Assembly (NCBI RefSeq): GCF_013141775.1
Contig: NZ_WHOB01000021.1
Coordinates: forward strand, 62,001 to 126,000
Length of the DNA: 64,000 nucleotides
Source: Paenibacillus phytohabitans
Lineage (GTDB): Bacteria > Bacillota > Bacilli > Paenibacillales > Paenibacillaceae
Reading direction: 5' to 3'
Shown here: one piece after another, positions 17,074 to 25,473 of the stretch
Numbering within the stretch: position 1 is the stretch's first letter
Layout: each line of letters starts with the position of its first letter
The notes under the pieces: model-generated
The model's input: only the letters and a program-made list of their open reading frames with translations
Database searches by the model: none
What the model was told of the DNA's origin: nothing
Translations under genes and position numbers: made by a program

Positions 17074-19398
17074 ATGCGGACAACCATCAACCGGCTTGTT
17101 CGATACAAGGCATTTCAAAAGCTCACCATCTCATATTTCCTTCTCGTTCTTCTGACCGTAAGCCTGCTATCCGGTGTACTTTTCTCCCTGTTCTCCAGAA
17201 GTGCCATAAAGGAGATAGAACGTAATTCCCGGGCGATGTTATCCCAGGTTACCTACGCCTCCGATGTAGTCTATAATCAGGTCATCACTATAGGAAATAC
17301 ACTGCTTATTCAACCGGAAATCCTGTCATTTCTGAATGAGACGGTGGAGGACAAGGTAAGCAATTATCATATTTTTCAGCAGATCGAACAAATTACAAAT
17401 GTGAACCCATATATACACAGTATCGGAATACATCGGCCTTCTACAGGAACTACCATTGATACAGCCGGGCTTCCATTTGATTCTTCTCTTACCACCCTTA
17501 GCGCGAAGCAGTATATGGAGTTCAATCCGCGCAGTCTGAAGGCCCCGGGCCGCAACAACGGGAAGTCATTACAGTTCCTGACCTTCTTGCTGTACCCGAA
17601 TTTCTCACCCCGGACCACAGGCAATCCGCTGATCTATATCAATGTGGAGGAGCAGTCGATTTTGACGACCATCCGCAAGATCAGCAACGCGGACGCCGCT
17701 AATAATGTTTTTGTAATCAATAATGAAGGTAAGGTGCTGTCTCATACCGATTCCAACCTGTTTCTGGAGGATTTGTCCGAAGAGGAGTATGTGCGGAAGA
17801 TATTAATCGAGAACAATAAGGAGAGCAGCTTCACCACAACGATCTCAGACCAAAGGAATCTGGTCACTTATGTAAAGTCAGAGGAACTGGACTGGTATTT
17901 TGTAAGCGTTTCACCGTATTCCGAGCTCATCTCTAACATTGACCAGCTCCGGGGGATTACACTGCTGGTTACAGCCGGAATTGTACTCGCAGGTCTATTG
18001 CTCTCTGTCCTTTTGACCTCCAACATGAATAGACCCTTATCGGCACTGCTCGAAAAAGTCATGCCTAACCCGGCCAATCCGGCATCCGGTTTGGCGCCTA
18101 TTGATGAATACAAGCTGATGACCGAGGTGTTCCAGTCCTATCATGAACGTGAGAAGTCGATGCAGTTTGTAATTACCCACTCGTCCCGGACCGTCCGGGA
18201 GCATTACCTGCATGCCTTGCTGCGGGGTCATTCACTGGAGCACTCGGTTTCGAACGAAATTATTAAGGATATCGGCGAGGAGGTAGCAGGGCCTTATTTT
18301 GGCGTTCTGGTATTCAAAATCAATGAGCTTGAACCACTAGGGGAGGGGATAGAGGGGAAACAGCAGTCCTTGCTGCGGTTCGCACTTGGGAATATCGCAA
18401 AAGAGATGCTGGAGCATATCGGCCCATGTGATGTTCTCATTATGGGAGGAAGTGAAGCTGTTGCCATCCTTCAATACACGGACAATCAGCTCCCGGAAGA
18501 ACTGGGGCCTGCCTTGCGCAATATTCAAAGCTTCCTGAATCGCTACTTCAAGGTGACGGTATCTATAGGGATAGGAGATATATCCTGTGGAAAGGGGAAT
18601 ATTCCATCCTCGTACACTTCTGCACAGCAGTATGTGAAATACCGGCTCATCTATGGGAAGGAAGCGATTCTGGATGCTATAGCGACACGCCGCCATGTGT
18701 TGACAGCCTTGAATTACCCCAGCGCCTACGAGAAGAAGCTGATTGATGCTGTACAGGACGGCAAGCCGGAACCAATGGTTAGCGCAATCGAAGAATTTAT
18801 AGATAAAATATCCGGCGGTTCCGTTCATCAGGTCATCACCTTTAGCACTCAACTCATGTTGTCTTTGCTTAAACATTTTGACTATTTACAGCATGTGCCG
18901 GATTCTAATTTCAATGATTACTTGCAAGCGGTAACCGATATTGAACGGGCTGAAGATCTGACGGAGATCCGTAACCTATTCAACCGCTATTGCAGTACCA
19001 TCTGCACATTAATTGAAGACAAGAATCACTGGCTGAATGCTCAAAAGCATAATATTCTCATCGAAAAAGCACAGAATTACATTCATGAACATTATGCCGA
19101 GCCTAACATCTCCCTCGATCTGGTGTCGAGCATCGCCGGACTGTCACCCAGCTATCTGGGGAAATTGTTCAAAGGAGCGACCCGGCAATCCTTCAGTGAG
19201 TACTTGAACAACACCCGGCTGGAAAAAGCAAAGGATCTGCTTGCTTCAACCTCTGAGACAGCGGCCAGGATCAGTGAATCGGTAGGGATATACAACATCA
19301 CTTACTTCTCCACCTTGTTCAAGAAAAAGTACGGGCTGACACCTTCGGCGTTCCGGGAACAGGAGGCGATGAAGAGCACTATGAGTGATGAGGAGTGA
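17074..19398 (+). CDS. Membrane-anchored AraC-family regulator (YesS-like)
   Basis: A 774-residue protein combining sensing and DNA binding. Helix 1 is near residues 18-40 (ISYFLLVLLTVSLLSGVLF), followed by an extracellular Cache-like domain to about residue 290 and a second helix (LLVTAGIVLAGLLLSVLL). The cytoplasmic middle part is helical. The C-terminal 100 residues hold the double AraC helix-turn-helix: NISLDLVSSIAGLSPSYLGK, then ARISESVGIYNITYFSTLFK and the signature KKYGLTPSAFR. The ATG at 17074 follows GGGAGGAATT. It is divergent from the ABC/GH130 operon and presumably activates it when the sugar, or the loaded binding protein, is sensed outside. Confidence 0.85.
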   Translation: MRTTINRLVRYKAFQKLTISYFLLVLLTVSLLSGVLFSLFSRSAIKEIERNSRAMLSQVTYASDVVYNQVITIGNTLLIQPEILSFLNETVEDKVSNYHIFQQIEQITNVNPYIHSIGIHRPSTGTTIDTAGLPFDSSLTTLSAKQYMEFNPRSLKAPGRNNGKSLQFLTFLLYPNFSPRTTGNPLIYINVEEQSILTTIRKISNADAANNVFVINNEGKVLSHTDSNLFLEDLSEEEYVRKILIENNKESSFTTTISDQRNLVTYVKSEELDWYFVSVSPYSELISNIDQLRGITLLVTAGIVLAGLLLSVLLTSNMNRPLSALLEKVMPNPANPASGLAPIDEYKLMTEVFQSYHEREKSMQFVITHSSRTVREHYLHALLRGHSLEHSVSNEIIKDIGEEVAGPYFGVLVFKINELEPLGEGIEGKQQSLLRFALGNIAKEMLEHIGPCDVLIMGGSEAVAILQYTDNQLPEELGPALRNIQSFLNRYFKVTVSIGIGDISCGKGNIPSSYTSAQQYVKYRLIYGKEAILDAIATRRHVLTALNYPSAYEKKLIDAVQDGKPEPMVSAIEEFIDKISGGSVHQVITFSTQLMLSLLKHFDYLQHVPDSNFNDYLQAVTDIERAEDLTEIRNLFNRYCSTICTLIEDKNHWLNAQKHNILIEKAQNYIHEHYAEPNISLDLVSSIAGLSPSYLGKLFKGATRQSFSEYLNNTRLEKAKDLLASTSETAARISESVGIYNITYFSTLFKKKYGLTPSAFREQEAMKSTMSDEE

Positions 19399-19403
19399 TA
19401 TAA

Positions 19404-19434
19404 AAAACATCTGCTCTTCAGCAGATGTTTCTTC
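19404..19434 (+). terminator. Terminator of AraC regulator gene
   Basis: AAACATCTGCT-CTTC-AGCAGATGTTT is a perfect stem with a T-rich 3' arm, immediately after the stop at 19398. Confidence 0.7.
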
Positions 19435-19440
19435 ACTTGT

Positions 19441-19606
19441 TTACGGCTGCTCCGCATATCTCCACCAGGCAAAGGTTCCGGCTATTCCGACTATCCCTGT
19501 ATACGCAAGTATCAATATACTGCTGAGCTGTAAGGAACCGGTGCTTTGAAATACCGACGGGATGGTCCAAGGGAAATACGGTATAATCGCCAAACCTTTT
19601 GTGCAC
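19441..19606 (-). pseudogene. ABC-2-like permease C-terminal remnant
   Basis: The minus strand encodes KGLAIIPYFPWTIPSVFQST, then SILILAYTGIVGIAGTFAWW and RYAEQP before TAA at 19441. This looks like the last two membrane segments of an ABC-2-type permease of the bacteriocin/lantibiotic immunity kind. No upstream part exists: the frame is lost just where the dispersed repeat at 19619 begins, so a recombination event there probably truncated the gene. Family call is tentative. Confidence 0.45.
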
Positions 19607-19618
19607 TCCGTCAATTAG

Positions 19619-19703
19619 TTCCCTTAGCGGTTAAAATCCGGAGACCAAGGCGACCGCTGCCGCTTTTCCGCGGGTCGTTCCGTCCTCTCCGCTGTTTAAG
19701 CGG
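19619..19703 (+). repeat. 85-bp dispersed repeat, copy A
   Basis: This stretch matches 52748-52832 in the opposite orientation with only a few mismatches over about 85 bases. It contains CCGCT-GTTTA-AGCGG, a short hairpin, and the GC-rich GCTGCCGCTTTTCCGCGGG. It encodes nothing recognisable. It abuts a truncated permease gene. Confidence 0.75.
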
Positions 19704-19739
19704 GAAAAGGTTCTTCAAATCTTTCTAAAATCACAAAAA

Positions 19740-19932
19740 GAAACTGTCCTTTGGTAAAATGGAGGTACCACCCAATTACTTCAAAAGGAGCGATTTCTTT
19801 GAGCAATGGACCAAAAACAGAAAGCAGCGATTCTCCAATAACGGGAGAATCGCTGCTTTTTTAACGTTTGAAGCTTTTGAGAAATTTGAGAATCTGACTT
19901 GTCAGTAGAATATCTGCTTTTGGGACAGCCTC
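19740..19932. mobile_element. Possible IS1182-like solo remnant
   Basis: The left end GAAACTGTCC and the right end GGGACAGCCTC resemble imperfect inverted repeats; the right end, read in reverse as GAGGCTGTCCCAAAAG, matches what I remember of IS1182-type termini. Inside is a ribosome site AAAAGGAG followed by a TTG-started 21-codon frame that runs straight into a strong hairpin, as if a transposase gene had been deleted to its start. Tentative. No gene is otherwise visible between 19704 and 19955. Confidence 0.35.
19821..19862. terminator. Strong GC hairpin with T tract
   Basis: AAAGCAGCGATTCTCC and GGGAGAATCGCTGCTTT form a long near-perfect stem with a six-T tail. A closely related hairpin (AGCAGCGATTCTC) terminates the ABC operon at 52651-52696. 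Confidence 0.65.
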
Positions 19933-19955
19933 TTGTCTTTTATTCCTTGAGCTTC

Positions 19956-22900
19956 TTAGTTCACAGTTTCCAGTAATCTGGAGACCATTGTTGCAAACTC
20001 TGCTCTGGTAATATCTTTTCCAGGCTTAAAGGTACTATCCTCGTAGCCAGTAATAATATTATTGGATGCGAGTGCATCAATGGAATCATAATACCATGCA
20101 TTTCTATTAACATCTTTGAAGGATGAGTTTCCAGTACCTGTCAGCTTAAAGGCTCTAGTGATCAGTGCCGCTAATTCACTGCGGCTTATCTTGCCGTTCG
20201 GACGGAAGGTTCCATCGCTATATCCGTTCATCAGGCCTGCTCCGGCTGCTGCGCCGATATACGTATTAGCCCAATGCGTTGGAGATACATCTGTAAAGCT
20301 GCTAGCCTGTCCTTCCAGCCCCATGTACGTTGCAATGACCTTGATGGATTCGGCACGGGTCAACCCTGAATCCGGACGGAAGGTTCCATCGGAATAACCC
20401 GTAAGTAATCCCTTGGCTATAAGCACATCAATGCTTGCTTTTGCCCAGTGATTAATGGTATCTGCGAAACTGACAACTTCCGGCGTAGGTGTTGGTGCTG
20501 CTGGTTCTGCAGGTGCTGGTGTTGCTGTAGGAGCCGGTGTTGGTGTGGGCGTTGCTGTTACCGGGGGAGTTACGGTACCTCCTCCAGGACTTGGATTGCT
20601 TGGTTCATTATCTACTGGATCAGGATTAGTAGGGTTAGAGACGTATTGAAGTGCTGGAGCATAGGCTGTAAGCAGTCTGGCTTGACTTTGTTGCTCAAGA
20701 GCATAGCCCATACCTAGAACTTTGGCATCGTCCCATGCTCTGCCAACAAGCTGCATGGAGATGGAATATCCGCTGTCGTTCGTTCCTACAGGAACAACTA
20801 CCGTAGGGAGGCCGACATTAGACGTTAATACGCCCGTGTTGCGGTCAGAGCTTAATTGAGAGGCTGCTGCGTCATTGTTATATACGTCACTGATAAAACC
20901 TGCATAAACCACAGCATCCACGCCATTCTCGTCCATCCAGCCTTTAATAACTTCCTTATAGTCCGTTCTATATTTGATGTAATCTTGTACAGCTTGTTCA
21001 GTCATGCGGGTAGGCTCTGTATATCCTCTTTGATTATAGATAAGCACCTTATCTGAAGCCAGTACACTTGCTCCATCAATGTAAGGGAAGTTCTTATGAA
21101 GCTCAATATAGCGCGCCCAACCTTCAGTAGATCCATTAATGCCTGAAGGACGGCTAGGCGCTGACGGTATTTTTGACATTTCAACCATTGTCGCACCCGC
21201 TGCCTGAAGCTCGGAGAACTTATTCATTACGGCTTGTCCGGTATCATCATCGGCATAACTAGAGACAAAGGAAGCGGGGATATATCCGATTTTCTTTCCT
21301 TTCAATGCATTAGTATCCAGAGATTCCTTCCAGTCAGCCGGACGCTTATGGTCTGCATCGGCAGTCACTGTGAAGATATCCTGTGGATCTGTACCCGTTG
21401 TAGCATTCAACATGATGGCCAGGTCAGTTACTGTCTTAGCAATGGGACCTGCATAATCCTGTCCCCAAGTGAGCGGCAGTACACCTGTAGTACTTGCCAT
21501 GCCGTCTGTACCACGGAAGCTTTTTAAGCTGGCGCCTGTAGTTGGTGCATAAAGAGAGACCCCTGTCTGTGATCCCATGGCTGCTGCTGCAAAATCAGCT
21601 GCAACAGATACTGCCGAGCCGCCGCTTGAGCCAAAGGAGGTTTTCGATGGATACAGGGCATTCCATGTCTGCTGCCAGCCGCTCTCGCTAAAGCTTCCGC
21701 TGTTGGCGAACTCGGAAGTATTTACTTTACCAATAATGACAGCTCCGGCTTCCCGCAGCTTATTCACCTGGAATGCATCTGAATCAGGCCGCCAGCCTTC
21801 AAGCGCTTTGCTGCCGCCGGTAGTAGGCATATCCTTGGTATCATAGATATCTTTTATCGCAATGGGAATACCGAGCAAATCCCCCTTTGCACCTTGTGCG
21901 CGGGCGTTGTCAGCAGCTTGTGCCTGGGTAAGCGCAGTTTCAGAGACATGCAGGAAGGCATGGAAGCCAAGCTGGCCTTCATCGTATACCTTGATTCTAT
22001 CTAAATAAGCCTGAGTAATTTGTACGGAAGTAGTTTTACCGCTAATCATATCCTGCTGCATTTGTGCAATGGATTTATTCGTAACATCATAGGGGGATGA
22101 AGTGATGAATGCTTTAGCAGCAGGAGCCTCAGGAATCACCAGGGGATCTCCAGTATCCAGTCCCTCTATAGCAGAGATATCCCAGTTACTGATTGAACGG
22201 ATCTGTGCGTTGGTTAATCCGGATACATCCAGCTGGCTATTCAGTCCGTTTAGCATGGTCACCAGATTCTTCAGGCCTTCTTCACCCGCTTCTCCAAGTT
22301 GTACATAATGCACCAGGGATTTCGACTGACCCGGCTCAATATTTAATGTATTAATGAACCCGTAGAAATTCGCATCATTTCCGGACTTAGCTAGGGGTGT
22401 GGTGAATGGATTCTGCTGCTGATTGCCTAGGCTAGTTAATCCATTCTCAAATGGATGTGGAGACCCGACTGCAACGCCCAGCGGCTTATTGTCTTTGGCA
22501 CTGCTGTCTACAACAATCCATGAATCATCCGTAGTCACCTCCAGATCATTGGAGTAGGTTGCCTTGACTACTGAAGCATTTGCTGCTGTACCATACCCCA
22601 GAGAGCCGCCGAAAGAGACATCAACCTTTACGTTCATATCATTTTTATTAGTAAAAGTATCAAAGAATCTCGTACGATTATTTATAGTATCGACATACAC
22701 ATCACGTGTAACCGTTACATTTCCCAGATTTACAGATTGAGTCGAAGTGAATCTATTCACACCATCGTATTTCAAGTCAAACCCGCGCATCATTTGACCA
22801 TTCATCAGTGAAGCTGTAGGCGACGACACTTTAACGAAAATATTACCGAAGCCTTGTACTTGTGTAGTCCCAACGGTACGTAAACTTCCTGTGTCTAAGC

Positions 22901-23129
22901 TAGGCGCAAAGACATCATGAATCTCCCATACTGTGCCGCTTGCTGAAGTAACCCGGGTTAAAGCATCAGCGGTCTGAAACGGAATGACACTCGAAGCGAT
23001 AACAGATAACGCAATGGACGTAGCTATAAATTGCTTTTTACTCCAATTATTTTTTGCTGGTGAATATTCGGAGCGGGGGGAACCAGAATGATTTCTTTTA
23101 GTTTTACTTAGACGTTTCAGCTTATTCAT
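19956..23129 (-). CDS. Secreted SLH-anchored amidase
   Basis: A 1057-residue exported protein; ATG at 23129 follows GAGGAG. A long signal peptide (hydrophobic core IATSIALSVIASSVIP) ends near residue 55. Residues about 60-330 are an unassigned beta-rich domain. Residues about 340-830 are an amidase-signature domain: lysine in GIPIAIKDIYDTKDMPTTGG, and the glycine/serine-rich loop SFGSSGGSAVSVAADF with the cis-Ser and nucleophile Ser, completing the Ser-Ser-Lys triad. A proline/threonine linker (about 840-880) leads to three SLH domains with TRAESIKVIATYMGL, SRSELAALITRAFKL and TRAEFATMVSRLLE. It should act on an amide substrate at the cell surface while bound to cell-wall polymer. Substrate unknown. 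An AT-rich gap (23130-23337) lies upstream. Confidence 0.85.
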   Translation of the reverse strand: MNKLKRLSKTKRNHSGSPRSEYSPAKNNWSKKQFIATSIALSVIASSVIPFQTADALTRVTSASGTVWEIHDVFAPSLDTGSLRTVGTTQVQGFGNIFVKVSSPTASLMNGQMMRGFDLKYDGVNRFTSTQSVNLGNVTVTRDVYVDTINNRTRFFDTFTNKNDMNVKVDVSFGGSLGYGTAANASVVKATYSNDLEVTTDDSWIVVDSSAKDNKPLGVAVGSPHPFENGLTSLGNQQQNPFTTPLAKSGNDANFYGFINTLNIEPGQSKSLVHYVQLGEAGEEGLKNLVTMLNGLNSQLDVSGLTNAQIRSISNWDISAIEGLDTGDPLVIPEAPAAKAFITSSPYDVTNKSIAQMQQDMISGKTTSVQITQAYLDRIKVYDEGQLGFHAFLHVSETALTQAQAADNARAQGAKGDLLGIPIAIKDIYDTKDMPTTGGSKALEGWRPDSDAFQVNKLREAGAVIIGKVNTSEFANSGSFSESGWQQTWNALYPSKTSFGSSGGSAVSVAADFAAAAMGSQTGVSLYAPTTGASLKSFRGTDGMASTTGVLPLTWGQDYAGPIAKTVTDLAIMLNATTGTDPQDIFTVTADADHKRPADWKESLDTNALKGKKIGYIPASFVSSYADDDTGQAVMNKFSELQAAGATMVEMSKIPSAPSRPSGINGSTEGWARYIELHKNFPYIDGASVLASDKVLIYNQRGYTEPTRMTEQAVQDYIKYRTDYKEVIKGWMDENGVDAVVYAGFISDVYNNDAAASQLSSDRNTGVLTSNVGLPTVVVPVGTNDSGYSISMQLVGRAWDDAKVLGMGYALEQQSQARLLTAYAPALQYVSNPTNPDPVDNEPSNPSPGGGTVTPPVTATPTPTPAPTATPAPAEPAAPTPTPEVVSFADTINHWAKASIDVLIAKGLLTGYSDGTFRPDSGLTRAESIKVIATYMGLEGQASSFTDVSPTHWANTYIGAAAGAGLMNGYSDGTFRPNGKISRSELAALITRAFKLTGTGNSSFKDVNRNAWYYDSIDALASNNIITGYEDSTFKPGKDITRAEFATMVSRLLETVN

Positions 23130-23337
23130 TTCAGTAATCTCCTCTTCCTGTATGTATATTTATTAATGCATGTTAGGAAATATAACATCGTTATTTCTAT
23201 CAGTCAATAAATATTAAAAATTTAATATATTTTTAGAGTTGTGATATAGATTAAATACTATATTTATTAAAATTTATACTATATATGGTAACTATCAGAT
23301 ATATTAACTAACATAATCTGATATGTATGGTTCTGAT

Positions 23338-23538
23338 ACCGATAAAGAGGGCAACGAGATCACGCTGATCGATATCCTCGGCTTCGAGGCCGACGATGTA
23401 ATTAAGGAAGTTGATCTGAAGACTGAGAAGAGCAAGATATATCGTAATCTCGATATTCTCGATGAACGTGAGAAGGAAGTCGTGGTAGGGCGGTTTGGTT
23501 TGGATACAGGCGGGGAAGAGCGGACGCAGCGGGAGATT
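23338..23538 (+). pseudogene. sigK: sigK internal fragment, copy 4
   Basis: Homology starts at [15 protein letters not shown] and ends at QREI, where the frame continues into unrelated sequence ([14 protein letters not shown]). Unlike the other three copies, the region 4 recognition helix and C-terminus are missing, so it is truncated at both ends. Directly after the break, GCGAC-TT-GTCGC followed within a few bases by a T tract looks like a terminator. The 5' flank holds the inverted repeat ATCAGAT...ATCTGAT. Not functional. Confidence 0.75.
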
Positions 23539-23647
23539 ACAGCCTACAAAGCGACTTGTCGCAGAAGGGTTTTTTTAGGTGAACCAGATGAAAGCGGATT
23601 GGTAGTTATTATAGCTGTAAATAATTAAAGCCAGGCGTTCAAGGTGA

Positions 23648-23690
23648 AAAGGGTCTTTGAATCCAACTAGAGGATTCAAAGACCCTTTTT
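23648..23690. terminator. Bidirectional terminator overlapping TetR end
   Basis: AAAGGGTCTTTGAATCC and GGATTCAAAGACCCTTT form a 17-bp perfect stem with A and T flanks. The last codons and stop of the minus-strand TetR gene (23676) lie in one arm, so coding sequence and terminator share bases. Confidence 0.8.
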
Positions 23691-24224
23691 GATTAAACTC
23701 CAGATGCGTTCAAACCTGTCTTGGTAGTCTGGAAGATTCCAGGATTCTTTGAAGGACGGGAGGCTAAACACCGCAAATGCGGAGAGAATTGCCTCTGCCC
23801 GTTCGAAGCGGGGATCGTGATAGTCCATGAAGCCATCAATAATTTGATAGGAATCCCATAGAACATCGCGTAACACCAGGGGATTGCTATCCACGTATTG
23901 TGTATTCAAAGCGAACATTTTGGGGTTTTCGTTATAGGCGCGTTTTTTGGCGTTAGCAAATGCCCAGAGCCAATCATGGAGCAGGTCCTGTGCATTCATC
24001 AAATTTGTCTTATCTAGTTTAATTTGTTCTGAAATCATCCGGTTGAACCAGTTTTTTGACACAGCTGCCCAGAGCTCTTGCTTATTCTTAAAGTGTTTAT
24101 AAAGCGCGGCGTGGGTGATACTTAATTCATCCGCAATTTGTGAAAGGGTCACTTCGGATTTTTCCGTGCGTTCAATTAATGCCTCCGCTGTTTCAATAAT
24201 GAGCTCTTGTGTGATTTTAGCCAC
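23676..24224 (-). CDS. TetR-family regulator of redox cluster
   Basis: A regulator of about 183 residues. I chose the GTG at 24224, where VAKITQELIIETAEALIE begins a normal TetR N-terminus, over an upstream ATG that would add an atypical tail. The helix-turn-helix is VTLSQIADELSITHAALYKH then FKNKQELW. The C-terminal domain is unassigned. It is divergent from the oxidoreductase at 24413 with overlapping promoters and a GGTAACAA...TTGTAACC palindrome between them, so it likely represses both genes. Confidence 0.8.
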   Translation of the reverse strand: MAKITQELIIETAEALIERTEKSEVTLSQIADELSITHAALYKHFKNKQELWAAVSKNWFNRMISEQIKLDKTNLMNAQDLLHDWLWAFANAKKRAYNENPKMFALNTQYVDSNPLVLRDVLWDSYQIIDGFMDYHDPRFERAEAILSAFAVFSLPSFKESWNLPDYQDRFERIWSLIKKGL

Positions 24225-24286
24225 CGCGCTTCCAACCCTTCTTATTTCGATAAATTCCTTATCAATCGTTTTATGCACCTGTCTCA

Positions 24287-24315
24287 ATTTTAGCATATAA
24301 AACAATGGGTAACAA
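24287..24315 (-). promoter_or_regulatory. Promoter for TetR gene
   Basis: On the minus strand TTGTTA and TAAAAT are separated by 17 bases. The start of transcription would give a leader of about 55 bases before the GTG at 24224. It shares the intergenic space with the divergent promoter at 24319-24347. Confidence 0.55.
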
Positions 24316-24333
24316 TTGTTGACTTTTGTAACC
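24308..24333. promoter_or_regulatory. Operator candidate between divergent genes
   Basis: GGTAACAA (24308-24315) and TTGTAACC (24326-24333) form an imperfect inverted repeat with one mismatch, overlapping both divergent promoters. A second, similar pair AAGTTAC...GTTACTT lies at about 24356-24383. Both fit a TetR-type repressor binding here. Confidence 0.5.
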
Positions 24334-24347
24334 TTTGATATTATGCT
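24319..24347 (+). promoter_or_regulatory. Promoter for oxidoreductase gene 24413
   Basis: TTGACT at 24319-24324 and TATGCT at 24342-24347 with an exact 17-base spacer make a good sigma-A promoter for the MDR gene. Operator-like sequence overlaps its -35 region. Confidence 0.65.
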
Positions 24348-24412
24348 TGAACCATAAGTTACAAAAACAATAAAATGTTACTTATTATTCAGCACATAGG
24401 AGGCAATGGATT

Positions 24413-25414
24413 ATGAGAGCGGCACAGATTACCAAGTATTCAAAAAAGTTCAAAGTAGAAGTCAATGATATTCCAGTCCCGGAAATAAGTGAAAACGAGG
24501 TTTTGGTCAAGGTGAAAGCAGCGGCGGTTAATCATTTGGAATTGCTCATCGGGACCGGAAGCGTCAAGCTGATCCAGGATTATGAGTTTCCATTAGTACT
24601 CGGTAATGAGCTGACAGGTGTTATTGAAAAGGTCGGTAAGAACGTCCGGGGATTTGAAGTTGGCGATGCCATTTACTCACGCCTGCCACTACAAAAAATT
24701 GGTGCTTTTGCAGAATACGCGGCGATTCATGCGGATGCCATCGGGCACTTGCCCGCTAATCTCGATTTTGTGACCGGTGCTGCTGCGCCATTAACAGGAT
24801 TGACTGCTTACCAAGGTTTGCATGAAGAATTGGCTGCCAAAGCTGGGGAAAGCGTGTTTATTCCCGGGGGTTCTGGTTCATTTGGCCAGATGGCCATTCC
24901 TATCGCCAAAAGCATGGGGCTGAAGGTCATCGTTAGTGGAAGTCCGCAAGCACGTGAACGGACAATGGCGGCTGGAGCAGACCAATATATGGATTACACG
25001 AAGGAGAACTATTGGGAACAACTTCGTGATGTTGATTATGTAATGGATACCTTGGGACCAAGCGAATTTGATCATGAACTTTCGATTATAAAAGCAGGTG
25101 GTCGCCTTCTGTCCCTGCGGACCGGCCCTAACAAACGTTTCGCCGAGCATATGGGCTTGCCAGGCTGGAAACAAAAGCTCTTCACCATTGCCGGGGCCAA
25201 GTATGATCACAAAGCGAAGAAAAAGAAGATTCAATATCATTTCATTTTTGTTCGCAGCGATGGCGATCAATTAAAGAAAATTACGAAAATTATTGAAGAT
25301 AACGGGATTGTTCCAGCGGTGGACCCCACAGAATTTCGCATTGATGATATCAATGAAGCACTAAAGCTTGTTGCTACAGGTCATCCCAAGGGAAAAGTCA
25401 TTATCCGATTTTAA
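24413..25414 (+). CDS. MDR-family zinc-free oxidoreductase
   Basis: A 333-residue medium-chain dehydrogenase/reductase of the quinone-oxidoreductase type. The catalytic-domain start is AAVNHLELLIGTGSV. The nucleotide-binding loop is FIPGGSGSFGQMAIPIAKSM (a GxGxxG variant), and LVATGHPKGKVIIRF closes the protein as usual. The zinc-binding cysteines of alcohol dehydrogenases are absent. It probably reduces quinones or activated double bonds with NADPH. The start ATG follows GGAGG. It is the first gene of a plus-strand redox cluster under the divergent TetR. Confidence 0.8.
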   Translation: MRAAQITKYSKKFKVEVNDIPVPEISENEVLVKVKAAAVNHLELLIGTGSVKLIQDYEFPLVLGNELTGVIEKVGKNVRGFEVGDAIYSRLPLQKIGAFAEYAAIHADAIGHLPANLDFVTGAAAPLTGLTAYQGLHEELAAKAGESVFIPGGSGSFGQMAIPIAKSMGLKVIVSGSPQARERTMAAGADQYMDYTKENYWEQLRDVDYVMDTLGPSEFDHELSIIKAGGRLLSLRTGPNKRFAEHMGLPGWKQKLFTIAGAKYDHKAKKKKIQYHFIFVRSDGDQLKKITKIIEDNGIVPAVDPTEFRIDDINEALKLVATGHPKGKVIIRF

Positions 25415-25426
25415 GGAGAGCACCCC

Positions 25427-25453
25427 ATGAAGGCTGCACAAATTTCGCGGTAG
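25427..25453 (+). pseudogene. Eight-codon oxidoreductase start remnant
   Basis: After the ribosome site AAGGAGAG, ATG starts MKAAQISR and then TAG. This copies the N-terminus of the preceding gene (MRAAQITK), so it is probably the stub of a second MDR gene whose body was deleted between here and the hydrolase at 25474. A translated leader peptide is the alternative. Confidence 0.4.
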
Positions 25454-25473
25454 GAGATGGAGGGGACTAAATA

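Noticed and set aside
20448..20717. Cysteine-rich open frame on the plus strand
   Set aside because: It is antisense to the proline/threonine linker of the SLH amidase; its composition is a by-product of that repeat.
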